From DASXMR01 sp036495525 (GTDB taxonomy: Bacteria; Actinomycetota; Actinomycetes; Streptosporangiales; Streptosporangiaceae), in the NCBI GenBank assembly GCA_036495525.1, contig DASXMR010000046.1, forward strand, positions 60,613 through 124,612: a DNA stretch of 64,000 nt, given 5' to 3'. Under the pieces are notes generated by a model. It ran no database searches. It saw nothing but the letters and a program-made list of their open reading frames with translations, and had not been told where the DNA came from. The first letter of the stretch is position 1. The number at the start of each line of letters is the position of its first letter. Of the stretch, positions 16,139 to 24,797 are shown piece after piece. The position numbers were made by a program, and so were the translations under genes.

Positions 16139-18661
16139 GTGGAGCCAGGGTTGAGGTTCGCCGATCTGCTGCGTCAGCTGCGCACGGAGGCGCGGCTGAC
16201 GCAGGAGGAGCTGGCTGAGAAGGCGGGCCTGAGCCCGCGGTCGGTCAGCGACCTGGAACGGGGCATCAACCGCACGGCCCGCAAGGACAGCGCCGCGATG
16301 CTGGCCAGCGCGCTCAGGCTGACCGGCCAGGTACAGGAGGCGTTCGTCGCCGCCGCCCGCGGCCGGGCCGAGCCGGCCCGAGTGCTGGCAGCAAGGGGCG
16401 AACCGGGGCCAGGGTCGTCGGCCGCCGCGGCGACGCGGACTCTGCCGCGCGACATCGGCGGCTTCACCTGGCGCGAGCCTGAGCTTGCCTCGCTGGAGCG
16501 GTCGCTGGCCGGGGTGGCAGGCGGCGGCGTCGTGGGCATCCACGCTATCGACGGCATGGCCGGGATCGGCAAGACCACCTTCGCTGTGCACGCCGCCCAC
16601 CGGCTCGCCGGGCGCTTCCCTGACGGCCAGTTCTTTCTGCCGCTGCATGCGCACACCGCTGGCCAGCCTCCCGTCGACCCCGCCGATGCCCTGGCTAGCC
16701 TCCTGATGACTGCCGGGATCGCCGCTCAGCACATTCCGCCAGGGCTGGAGGCGCGGGCGGCGAAATGGCGTGACTACGTCGCTGGCAAGAAGGTCCTGCT
16801 GCTCCTCGACGACGTCGCCGGGCACGAGCAGGTGCGGCCGCTGCTCCCCGGCAGCGCCGGCAGCCTCGTGCTGGTCACCAGCCGCCGGCGGCTGACCGCG
16901 CTCGAGGACGCGACGGTGATCAGCATCGACGCCCTGTCGCCTGATGAGGCGTGGGCGCTGCTCGTCCGGCTCTCCGGCCGCGCCGATCTTGAGCGGGAAG
17001 AGGCGGCGGGACGGGAGATCACCCGGCTGTGCGGATACCTGCCGCTGGCCATCGGAATGCTCGCCAGGCGCCTGCGGCATCACCCGGCCAGGACCGCCGC
17101 CGAGCTCGCAGCCGAGCTGGAAGCGGCGCGCGAGCGGCTGGCGGTCATGCGCGCTGAGGACCTGTCGGTCGCGGCGGCATTCGACCTTTCCTACCGGGAC
17201 CTCACGCCGGCTCAGCGGCGGCTGTTCCGGCGGCTTGGCCTCGCGCTCGGCCCGGCTATCGACGCCTACGCGGCCGCCGCGCTCAACGACAGCAGCGTTG
17301 AGGATTCCAGGCGCCAGCTCGACGAGCTCTACGATCACCACCTGATCACAGAGCCGACGCCGGGCCGGTACCTGCTGCACGACCTGATGCGCGAGTACGC
17401 GCGCGCGCTCACCCCCGCCGACGAGACAGCCGCCGCCCGCGCCGCCGTCGAGCGCCTGATCAACTTCTACGCACACATCGCGCCGGCCGCATGCCGCAAT
17501 ATCGCGACGTGGACGACGGCGGGCGGCCGCCGGCCGCCAACCGTTCCGCCCGCGAGCGCTCCGGTGCTGATGAATTCGCGCGAGGCCGGTGACTGGCTGG
17601 ACGCCGAGCGCCCGAATCTGCACGTGGCGGTCGGCTACGCGGCGGCTCAGGGAATGCCGCTGCACTCCATCGCGATCGCGGCCGCGATGGGCGGCTACCT
17701 GCGTGCCCGCGGTCACTGGGATCAGGCAGCCGCCCAGTACCGGACCGCGTTGCGCGCGGCCAGGGCGGCCGGGGACCGGACCGGCGAGGCCGGCATGCTG
17801 GACGAGCTGGGCCTGCTGCAGCAGCTGACGGGCGCCTATGCGGACGCGACCGCCTCTCTGACCCAGGCGATCGAGCTGTTTCGCGAGCTGGGCGATCTGC
17901 CCGGTCAGGCCTACGCCCTTAATCACCTCGGCCTGGTCTACGGGCACACCTCCGACTTCCAGGCGACGACCAGCTGCCATCAGCAGGCGCTAGAACTCGC
18001 GCTGACGGCTGGTGACAAGCTGGCCGAGGCAGTCTCGCTCACCGACCTGGCGATGGTGCTGGTGCTGACCGGCGACCTGCCGGCGTCGATCGAGAAGTAC
18101 CAGCGGGCGCTGTCGCTGTTCCGGAGCCTTGGCTCGAAGTTTGACGAGGCCGACGCCCTTACCGAACTTGGCTTCGCGTGGCGGATGGCCGGGAACCTTG
18201 AGGCCGCCCTGGCGCATGAGCACGAGGCGCTTGAATTGTGGCGTGAGATCGGCGACCGGCAGGGCCAGGCCTGGGCGCTCGACGAGCTCGGCATGGTGCA
18301 GCAGCAAATCGGAGCGTTTGCGGAGGCCGTCGCCAACCTCGAGCAGGCCCTGCAGCTGCATCGCGACCTGGGCTCGCGGCACGGCGAAATCGTGGCTCTC
18401 AACGCCCTCGGGGAGCTGGCGAACCGAATGTCCGCGCTTGAGAAGGCCAGCGAGTTCCACCGAGAGGCGCTGGGCAAGGCGGTCGAGCTCGGCGCGCCCA
18501 GTGAGCAGGCCAGGGCGCTGACCGGCCTCGGCCGCTGCCAACTGTCCGCAGATCCGGCCGAGGCCGCCGCTAGCCTACGCAGCGCGCTTGTGATCTACCT
18601 GCGCATCGGGGCGCCAGAAGCGCAGGCCATCCAGGCCATCCTGGATCAGAACGGCCTGTAG
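16139..18661 (+). CDS. XRE HTH / NB-ARC / TPR regulator (AfsR-like STAND ATPase)
   Basis: STAND-type signalling regulator of about 840 residues. An N-terminal Cro/C1 HTH (FADLLRQLRTEARLTQEELA...LSPRSVSDLERG) is followed by an NB-ARC ATPase with Walker A GMAGIGKTT (about 139-147), Walker B VLLLLDDV and a LPLAIGML motif. The C-terminal half is TPRs (for example DELGLLQQLTGAYADATASL). Such proteins switch on binding a ligand with ATP. The start is uncertain: GTG 16139 or TTG 16151 begins the HTH directly. The frame extends to GTG 15938, but that codon sits inside a terminator-like hairpin and the extension has non-coding composition. Targets are unknown. Confidence 0.85.
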   Translation: MEPGLRFADLLRQLRTEARLTQEELAEKAGLSPRSVSDLERGINRTARKDSAAMLASALRLTGQVQEAFVAAARGRAEPARVLAARGEPGPGSSAAAATRTLPRDIGGFTWREPELASLERSLAGVAGGGVVGIHAIDGMAGIGKTTFAVHAAHRLAGRFPDGQFFLPLHAHTAGQPPVDPADALASLLMTAGIAAQHIPPGLEARAAKWRDYVAGKKVLLLLDDVAGHEQVRPLLPGSAGSLVLVTSRRRLTALEDATVISIDALSPDEAWALLVRLSGRADLEREEAAGREITRLCGYLPLAIGMLARRLRHHPARTAAELAAELEAARERLAVMRAEDLSVAAAFDLSYRDLTPAQRRLFRRLGLALGPAIDAYAAAALNDSSVEDSRRQLDELYDHHLITEPTPGRYLLHDLMREYARALTPADETAAARAAVERLINFYAHIAPAACRNIATWTTAGGRRPPTVPPASAPVLMNSREAGDWLDAERPNLHVAVGYAAAQGMPLHSIAIAAAMGGYLRARGHWDQAAAQYRTALRAARAAGDRTGEAGMLDELGLLQQLTGAYADATASLTQAIELFRELGDLPGQAYALNHLGLVYGHTSDFQATTSCHQQALELALTAGDKLAEAVSLTDLAMVLVLTGDLPASIEKYQRALSLFRSLGSKFDEADALTELGFAWRMAGNLEAALAHEHEALELWREIGDRQGQAWALDELGMVQQQIGAFAEAVANLEQALQLHRDLGSRHGEIVALNALGELANRMSALEKASEFHREALGKAVELGAPSEQARALTGLGRCQLSADPAEAAASLRSALVIYLRIGAPEAQAIQAILDQNGL

Positions 18662-18672
18662 GCCGTCGCAGC

Positions 18673-18921
18673 TCACAGCCCGCGCCGGGCACTCATCCGC
18701 TGCCAGTCATCCTCGATGAATTCCACGTCGCCGCTCGCGCCACCGAGCGGAGCCTGCGCATGCAGCAGTGCCCACAGCCGTCCGCGCCGCGGACGTGCAC
18801 CAGCGCGGCCCGATGCAAAGGCCAGGCCGTCGGTCGTGTGGCCGTCGGCCGTGTGGCCGTCAGTCGTGTGGGCGCCGGTCGTGTCGGTCGGTGCAGCCGG
18901 CCTGACCCGTGTGCCAATCAT
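18673..18921 (-). CDS. Small hypothetical protein with TDGH repeats
   Basis: Possible 82-residue protein. ATG 18921 has a good ribosome site (GGAAAGG, 8 nt upstream). Residues 12-32 are a degenerate repeat (TTGAHTTDGHTADGHTTDG), then a basic stretch (RPRRGR) and a C terminus VEFIEDDWQRMSARRGL. No signal peptide or known domain is recognised. It is convergent with the NB-ARC regulator, ending 12 nt from it. It could be a real small gene or chance. Confidence 0.4.
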   Translation of the reverse strand: MIGTRVRPAAPTDTTGAHTTDGHTADGHTTDGLAFASGRAGARPRRGRLWALLHAQAPLGGASGDVEFIEDDWQRMSARRGL

Positions 18922-19225
18922 TGTTCTTGCCTTTCCTCGTTCTTCGGCTGGCTCCACTTTCGCCAGCTCACGAGGCAAGAACCACACGTGCCCGCCCACA
19001 GCTCAGCCCACAGGATCGCGACCAGGCTGCACGGGGCAAGCCCGCTAGCGATGGCCGCCCGGAGCCGCGGTCGGAAAGTCAGTGGCTAGCCGGGCGCAGA
19101 AAACCCGCCCGAGCAGCTCTGCGAGCGGCTGACCGCCCACCGCAAGACCAGGGAGCAAGAGCACGAGCTGGCAGGGCACCGAGTGGCGCGAGGGCGGAGT
19201 CAGCCCGGCCGACAGTCGCGGCTCG
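18922..19225. other. Intergenic stretch, nothing recognised
   Basis: About 300 nt between the small protein and mmuM. It holds only short open frames that look like shadows, and no clear hairpin, tRNA or promoter apart from the AGGAAAGG used by the small gene. Confidence 0.5.
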
Positions 19226-20200
19226 TCAGTTTTCCTGCCTGGCGCCGCGGGGCGGGCGGGTGAGCTGGCTGGCTAGCGCCTCGATGTGCTCCGGGCCGAC
19301 GCCGCAGCAGCCGCCGATCAGCTGCGCGCCGTGCTCTACCCAGCCGGCCGCGGCGTCCAGGTACTCCTGCGGCGTCATGCCGTCGAAGACCCAGTTCGGC
19401 GCGGCCCAGCTGCCGGATTCGGCGTAGACGCCGAGCGGCCCGGCGTAGTGCCGCCGGATGATGGCCAGGGCGTCGGGCACCACGTCGGGCTTGCTGTGCA
19501 TGACCGTGACCGCGGTGAGAGAGGGGCTGGCCAGGCTCGCGACCAGGTCCTCGAAGCTGTCGCCGTCGCCCATGTCGGGGTCGGTGATGACGCCGCCGTC
19601 CTCGCCGCGCAGCGCGGACAGGCCGAGCCAGACCGGCAGGCCGGTCTCGGCGGCGGCCTGCACCGCGGCGCGGCCGTAGCCCGCGTTCTCGATCAGCTCG
19701 AGCGCGATCAGGTCGACGCCTGCGCCCGCGAGCAGTGCCGCCTGCTCGCGGAAGGCCGCCAGATCGGGGAACCGGGGGTCGTCAGCCGCCTTGCCTAGCG
19801 GCGGAGCGCCGTCCTCGCCCCGGCCGGTCATGGCGATCGGGCAGAACGAGGACATCGAGCCGGCGATCGCGACCGGGCGGGTCGCTGCCGCGTCCCTGGC
19901 CTGCTGCGCAGCGCGGACGGCCGCTCGGTTCGCATCCGCTACCCGGTCACCGAGCCCGGCCGGCTCCAGGGCAGCACGGCCCGCGGCGAAGGTGTTGGCG
20001 ATCAGGACCTCGGCGCCGGCCCGCAGGTACGACTCGTGTACCCGCTGCACCACCTCCGGCTGGCGCAGGCTCGCCAGCGCGCTCCAGGCCTGGTCGTCCA
20101 TCGCCGCGCCCTCGGACTGGAGCTGGGTGCCGGTGCCGCCGTCGATGATCACGATGGCGCCATCAGCCAGCTTGCCGAGCACCTCGTCTGCCGCGTTCAT
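19226..20200 (-). CDS. mmuM: Homocysteine S-methyltransferase family protein
   Basis: Zinc enzyme that transfers a methyl group, typically from S-methylmethionine, to homocysteine to give methionine. The 324-residue protein has IIDGGTGTQLQ, ANTFAAGRAAL and the zinc ligands in the C-terminal IGGCCGVGPEHI (with the more N-terminal Cys replaced by the region around VYAESGSW). A GAGGCAGC ribosome site precedes ATG 20200. The donor is not provable from sequence. It is divergent from the SDR gene. Confidence 0.85.
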   Translation of the reverse strand: MNAADEVLGKLADGAIVIIDGGTGTQLQSEGAAMDDQAWSALASLRQPEVVQRVHESYLRAGAEVLIANTFAAGRAALEPAGLGDRVADANRAAVRAAQQARDAAATRPVAIAGSMSSFCPIAMTGRGEDGAPPLGKAADDPRFPDLAAFREQAALLAGAGVDLIALELIENAGYGRAAVQAAAETGLPVWLGLSALRGEDGGVITDPDMGDGDSFEDLVASLASPSLTAVTVMHSKPDVVPDALAIIRRHYAGPLGVYAESGSWAAPNWVFDGMTPQEYLDAAAGWVEHGAQLIGGCCGVGPEHIEALASQLTRPPRGARQEN

Positions 20201-20341
20201 TGCTGCCTCTTCCTGGTGGCTCTGGTTCCTCGGGTGGATCTCGGCCCGCCCGGCCGACGGACCTGGCCAATTATCCGGCTGCCGGTCGCAACGCCAGGGG
20301 TTGACCCCGCCCGGTAGCCGAGTATCTTAGTGGTCATCAGA

Positions 20342-20375
20342 ATCTGAATGACTCTCAGATCAGGCCTTGAGAGTC
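20342..20375. promoter_or_regulatory. Overlapping inverted repeats, candidate TetR operator
   Basis: ATCTGA-N7-TCAGAT (20342-20360, 19 bp) overlaps GACTCTCA-N10-TGAGAGTC (20350-20375). Both have perfect arms and lie in the AT-richer divergent region between mmuM and the SDR gene. The size fits a TetR operator, and a TetR gene follows the SDR. Assignment is inference. Confidence 0.45.
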
Positions 20376-20609
20376 GGCCGGGCCTGGCGGGCGCGCTGCC
20401 AGCAGCAGCGGTGCTGGAGGCAGGCACCGGAACCCTGGTGCCGGGGTAGGGGCGTCGGCGACAGGGGCGCTGGCGGCATTCCGGAGGCGGCGACAGGAGC
20501 CGGGAGCTTGCCAGGAGGACGGTCGACGGTTGTGGCGGGAGCCAGGAGGAGGAGGGGAGGAACGGTGTCCGAAGAAGAGGTAGAGCGTCCGCAGGGAAGA
20601 GGCGCCAGG

Positions 20610-21554
20610 ATGGGCAGGCCTAGGTGGACGGCCGACGACGTGCCCGACCAATCCGGCCGGACGGCAGTGATCACCGGGGCCAGCTCTGGCCTTGGCATCG
20701 AGGCGGCGCTTGTGCTGGCGCAGCACAGCGCTGCGGTGGTGCTGGCCTGCCGGGACATGGCCAAGGCTGAGCTGGCAGCCCGGCGGATCCGGGCGGCGGC
20801 CGAAGGGGCGACGGTGCTGCTGGTGCACCTGGACCTGGCCTCGATGGCGTCGGTGCGCGAAGCCGCCGAGCAGATCAGCGCCTCCTGCCCCGCGATCGAC
20901 TTGCTGATCAACAACGCCGGCGTGATGGCGGTGCCCTATCAGCGCACTGCTGACGGCTTCGAGCTGACCTTCGCCACCAACCACCTGGGGCACTTCGCGC
21001 TGACCGGACTGCTGCTCGGGCGGCTGCTCGGCACGCCGGGGTCGCGGATCGTGACCGTCAGCAGCATCGGCCACCGGGACGGCGTCCTGCACCTCGATGA
21101 CCTGCAGTCCGAGAACGGGTATCAGCCATGGCCTGCCTACTGGCAGTCCAAGCTGGCGAACCTGCTGTTCACCTACGAGCTGCAGTCGCGGCTGGAGGCG
21201 GCAGGCACGGGCACCATCGCGGTCGCGGCCCACCCTGGCAACGCCAGGACAGAACTGTGGCGCTGGACAGGGCGCACCGGCCGGGCACTGTACAACCCGC
21301 GGCTGCGCCCGCTGACGTTCTGGTTCGCCCAGAGTGCTGAGGTCGGGGCGCTCGCGACACTGCGCGCCGCGACCGATCCCGGGGTGAGGGGCGGCGACTA
21401 CTACGGGCCGCCGGGCAAGCGGCAGTACACCGGCTATCCCGAGCGGGTGGAATCCAGCGACCGGTCGCACGACACCGCTGATCAGCATCGGCTCTGGCAG
21501 GAGTCCGAGCGGCTGACCGGGGTGTCGTACCAGATGACAGCCCGGGCGGGCTAG
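20610..21554 (+). CDS. Short-chain dehydrogenase, retinol dehydrogenase-like
   Basis: NAD(P)-dependent oxidoreductase of about 314 residues. The cofactor motif is TGASSGLG (TAVITGASSGLGIEAA), followed by NNAGVM, catalytic Ser in VTVSSIGH and YWQSKLAN (YxxxK). The family usually starts with RWTADDVPDQSG, so ATG 20610 with GAAGAGG upstream is chosen. GTG 20565, with GGAGGGGAGG upstream, is an alternative. The TetR gene follows by 27 nt, so the two probably form an operon with self-control. Confidence 0.88.
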   Translation: MGRPRWTADDVPDQSGRTAVITGASSGLGIEAALVLAQHSAAVVLACRDMAKAELAARRIRAAAEGATVLLVHLDLASMASVREAAEQISASCPAIDLLINNAGVMAVPYQRTADGFELTFATNHLGHFALTGLLLGRLLGTPGSRIVTVSSIGHRDGVLHLDDLQSENGYQPWPAYWQSKLANLLFTYELQSRLEAAGTGTIAVAAHPGNARTELWRWTGRTGRALYNPRLRPLTFWFAQSAEVGALATLRAATDPGVRGGDYYGPPGKRQYTGYPERVESSDRSHDTADQHRLWQESERLTGVSYQMTARAG

Positions 21555-21581
21555 CTGCCCGGCCCGGCCTACCCTGGGAGC

Positions 21582-22244
21582 ATGCCAGCTGCGGGCAAGG
21601 GCGGCCGATACCATCACGGCGACTTGCGGGCTGCGCTGATCGACACCGCCATCGAGCTCATCGCCGAGCGGGGCGTGCGCGGGTTCAGCCTGACCGAGGC
21701 GAGCAGGCGGCTAGGCGTCGCCGGCAGCGCGCCGTACGCGCACTTCGCCGACCGCGACGAGCTGCTCGCCGCGGTCGCGGTGCGCGCGTATCAGCAGCTG
21801 CGCGAGCAGCTGCTGCCGGCCATCAGGCAGAGCCCCGAGCCGGCCGGCCAGCTCGCGGCGATGGCCAGCGCGTACGTGCGGTTCGCGGCGGGCAGCAGGC
21901 CGCTGTTCGAGGTGATGTACGGGGCGGGGCTCGACAAGGCCAGGCATCCGGGCATTGAGGCGGCCGAGCGGCCGCTGACCGATGCATTCCTCGACTGCGT
22001 CAGCGCGCTGGTGGGCGATGACGAGCCGGCGCAGGCCGAGGACCTGGCGATTGCGGTGGAAGCGACAGCGCACGGCCACGCGGCGCTGCTGCTCGACGGC
22101 GACTTCGGCACGGACGGCGACGCCGTGGCGCAGGCGGCCGACCGCGCTGGCCGGGCAACCCTCGCGCTGGTCGCCAGCCGTCAGCTGCTGCACCAGCCGG
22201 CTGAGGAGGCAAAGACTGCGGCCGGCCAGTCAGCCCCGATCTAG
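21582..22244 (+). CDS. TetR/AcrR family regulator
   Basis: Repressor of 220 residues. The HTH reads ALIDTAIELIAERGVRGFSLTEASRRLGVAGSAPYAHFADRDELLAAV, and a C-terminal WHG-type ligand domain follows (FEVMYGAGLD). It directly follows the SDR gene and probably regulates it, perhaps through the inverted repeats at 20342-20375. The ligand is unknown. Confidence 0.9.
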   Translation: MPAAGKGGRYHHGDLRAALIDTAIELIAERGVRGFSLTEASRRLGVAGSAPYAHFADRDELLAAVAVRAYQQLREQLLPAIRQSPEPAGQLAAMASAYVRFAAGSRPLFEVMYGAGLDKARHPGIEAAERPLTDAFLDCVSALVGDDEPAQAEDLAIAVEATAHGHAALLLDGDFGTDGDAVAQAADRAGRATLALVASRQLLHQPAEEAKTAAGQSAPI

Positions 22245-22294
22245 CCGGAAATCGCGCCGGCCAGCCTGCTGCCGCTTCCCGATCCCTGATACTC

Positions 22295-23578
22295 CTACCT
22301 GGCCGGGTCAGCCGGCTCGGCCGGCGGCAGAGGCACGCCGAAGCGCTGAGCGAGCAGATTCAGGTCGTGCCGGTCGCTGTCGCGCGGCGGGTAGCCGAGG
22401 TGGAAGGTCAGCTGCAGGGCGGCGGTCAGGCAGCTGACCGGCCGTCCGCCGACCGATCCGGTGCCGCTCAGGCCCTCGGCCGGGTAGCGGCCCCAGGCGC
22501 CGCCGCCGAGCGGCTGCCAGCCGTCACCGGCTGCGTCGAGCGTCAGCGGGTGCAAGTCGATCTGCCTGGCCCGGTCGTCGCGCAGCACCGCCCTGGCTGG
22601 CAGGCCGGGAACGGCCAGCCGGTCCAGCGCGAACCCCAGGCCGGCCAGCGCCCGCTGCGCCCGGCCAAGCTGCTTCGCGTCGACCGCCAGGTCGAGGTCC
22701 TCGTGCTCGCGGGTCTGCTCGCCGGCCAGCGCGTCGATGCCCCAGCCGCCGTCCAGCCACGTGGTCACGCCGGCCTGATCGAGGGCGTCCAGCACCTCGG
22801 TCACGTCAGCCGCGGTCATCTGACCCGCCGAGCGAGCAGGGGCGGGCGCCGAGGGCGCGGGCGTGGCCAGGGCCGCGCTGACGCCGCTGACGGCGGCGGT
22901 GAGGCGCTCAGCGGAGCTGCCCAGCGAGCCGAGCAGGGCGCCAGTCCCGGCCAGCCCGGCTCGCGCAATGATGCCTTTCTCGTTGAGCGCCCATTCCCGG
23001 CGCTCAGCCAGCCTGGCCTGCGCCTCGGCGAGCAGAGCCTGGCCGAGCGCGCCGGCGGTCGCGGCGACGTCGGCCCGCTCTGCGTGCGCGCTGGCCGTGC
23101 GCAGCGCCATCGCGGCGAGCGAGCGCCACCGCTCCGGTGCGCTGGCCGCCAGGGCTTCAGGGAAGCCGGGGCGCGGCAGGTCGCCCGACAGCACCCGGCC
23201 AAGCGCCAGCTCGCCGACCGGGACGTAGCTCGGGATGCCGGCCACGAACGTGGCGAGCGCGTAGATGCTGAAGTGGCCAGCCTGCGCGTCGGATACGGCG
23301 CCGAGCACCTCGTCCAGATCCCGGTAGCAGAGGTCGACGCGCTCGCCGTCGACCGTGAGCCAGGCGCCGCCGTTCACCACCGGGCCCCAGCCGCCTGGCC
23401 CGGTAACCTCGCCAGGCCAGCCGAGGGCTCGCACGTCGGCAGCGTCGATCGTGCCGCGGTAATACAGCCCGAAGTCCCAGTCCGAGTCGGGCCGGTGCCG
23501 GCCGGTCGCCTGCGAGCCGCCCAGCGTCACCGCGACCACGCCGGGGATGGCGGCCAGCCGGCTCGCGATGTGCTCCAC
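22295..23578 (-). CDS. Fusion of two nucleotidyltransferase domains (N-terminal NTase plus LinB/ANT-like)
   Basis: Protein of 427 residues with two polymerase-beta-like domains. The first (1-235) has GGSQATG (20-26) and metal acidic residues in RPDSDWDFGLYY. After an Ala/Pro linker (about 236-252), the second has WLDGGWGIDALAGEQTREHEDLDLAVD, the signature of LinB/ANT(2'')-type enzymes that adenylylate lincosamides or aminoglycosides (GGWGID 277-282, Asp294-x-Asp296). GTG 23578 follows GGAGG. Antibiotic modification is possible but unproven, and the N-terminal domain's substrate is unknown. It is divergent from a TetR gene. Confidence 0.82.
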   Translation of the reverse strand: MEHIASRLAAIPGVVAVTLGGSQATGRHRPDSDWDFGLYYRGTIDAADVRALGWPGEVTGPGGWGPVVNGGAWLTVDGERVDLCYRDLDEVLGAVSDAQAGHFSIYALATFVAGIPSYVPVGELALGRVLSGDLPRPGFPEALAASAPERWRSLAAMALRTASAHAERADVAATAGALGQALLAEAQARLAERREWALNEKGIIARAGLAGTGALLGSLGSSAERLTAAVSGVSAALATPAPSAPAPARSAGQMTAADVTEVLDALDQAGVTTWLDGGWGIDALAGEQTREHEDLDLAVDAKQLGRAQRALAGLGFALDRLAVPGLPARAVLRDDRARQIDLHPLTLDAAGDGWQPLGGGAWGRYPAEGLSGTGSVGGRPVSCLTAALQLTFHLGYPPRDSDRHDLNLLAQRFGVPLPPAEPADPAR

Positions 23579-23670
23579 CCTTGCCTCCTGGCGATCCTGG
23601 CCTGCCTGTGGCGCTGTTCAGCCGGACAACACGCCCGGCCGTCCAGCCGAACCTGGCTTACTATGTTGCC

Positions 23671-24450
23671 GTGCGCACGGAGGGCCGAACGGGATCATCA
23701 GCTGGCCCTGCCGCGTTCCCGCTGACCGAGCCGCCAGGGCCTGGCGACGAGGCGACGGTCGCGCCGGACGTCGTGCTGCCGCTCCTCGGGGCCTCGTCCG
23801 CTCCGGCCGACGACCTTGTCCCGTTCAGCGAGAGCGACCTGCCCGCCGCTGACGTGGAGCCGTCGGATGGCCGGGCTGCCAGGTCGCACCGGACCCGGCG
23901 GGCAATCATCGACGCGATGCGGGCGCTGCACGCCGAGGGTGACCTGAGGCCGACCGCCCCGCGGGTCGCCGAGCGCGCCGGGGTGTCGCTGCGCACGGTC
24001 TGGCAGCAGTTCGCCGACATGGAGACGCTGCTGGTCGAGGCCAGCAGGCGGGACCAGGAGATCCTGCGCTCGCTGGTCGAGCGGATCGACCCTGACCAGG
24101 CACTGCCGGCCCGGATCAGCCAGTTCGTCCGGCAGCGCGCGCGGGTGCTGGAGCAGATGACGCCCAGCTGGCGGGCCGCCTACATGCACGAGCCGTACTC
24201 CGAGCAGCTGCGCCGGAACAAGGCCAGGATTATCGCGCAGGCCAGAGCGGAAACCGAGACGGTATTCGCTCACGAGCTGAGCCGGCTGCACGGGCGGAAG
24301 CGGCAGCAGCTGCTGGACGGCATGCACGCGATCAGCATCTGGTCCTTCTGGCAGTCGCTGCGCGGCGAGCTCGGCCTCGGCCCGCGCCAGGCCAGGGAGC
24401 TGCTCGGCGCTACCCTGACCGCGCTGCTCGCCGAGGCTGGTTTCAGCTAA
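23671..24450 (+). CDS. TetR-family regulator with long acidic N-terminal arm
   Basis: Regulator of about 259 residues. About 65 residues of Pro/Ala/Asp-rich sequence precede the HTH (TRRAIIDAMRALHAEGDLRPTAPRVAERAGVSLRTVWQQFADMETLL). GTG 23671 lies 7 nt after TACTAT, which would make the transcript leaderless, and no ribosome site is visible. It is divergent from the nucleotidyltransferase fusion and may control it. Ligand unknown. Confidence 0.8.
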   Translation: MRTEGRTGSSAGPAAFPLTEPPGPGDEATVAPDVVLPLLGASSAPADDLVPFSESDLPAADVEPSDGRAARSHRTRRAIIDAMRALHAEGDLRPTAPRVAERAGVSLRTVWQQFADMETLLVEASRRDQEILRSLVERIDPDQALPARISQFVRQRARVLEQMTPSWRAAYMHEPYSEQLRRNKARIIAQARAETETVFAHELSRLHGRKRQQLLDGMHAISIWSFWQSLRGELGLGPRQARELLGATLTALLAEAGFS

Positions 24451-24710
24451 CAGGCCCCGGCAACAGCGCCCTGGTCTAGCGCTCCGGCCGGGGACCGGCA
24501 TGATCCGGGGAGAAATTGGCTGCTGAAGGACCCGGAATCCTTCCGATCATGGTTAGATGTCGGCCAGCTGTGCGCCGAACCAGCCCAGCGGCCGGCGAGC
24601 CAGCTGCGCGGTCCCGGCTGGCCTGGCCGGCCCGCCGGCGGGCGGCTGACCTGCTGGCCGGCTCGTGGTGACGGCCGCTCACTGCTGGTGCTCTCCGGAT
24701 ATAGGAACCA

Positions 24711-24740
24711 TTGAACTTGCACCTGCAGTGCGGTTATCGT
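24711..24740 (+). promoter_or_regulatory. Candidate promoter for the MFS gene at 24798
   Basis: TTGAAC (24711-24716) and TATCGT (24735-24740) are spaced 18 nt, about 58 nt before the ATG. The rest of the 24451-24710 gap is GC-rich with no gene recognised. Confidence 0.35.
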
Positions 24741-24797
24741 GACCTCACGCGCAGGGCCGAGACAGTGCGCAGACCCCCCGACCATCGCGAGGATCGC

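Noticed and set aside
22367..23725. Plus-strand open frame of 452 codons
   Set aside because: Antisense shadow of the nucleotidyltransferase fusion.
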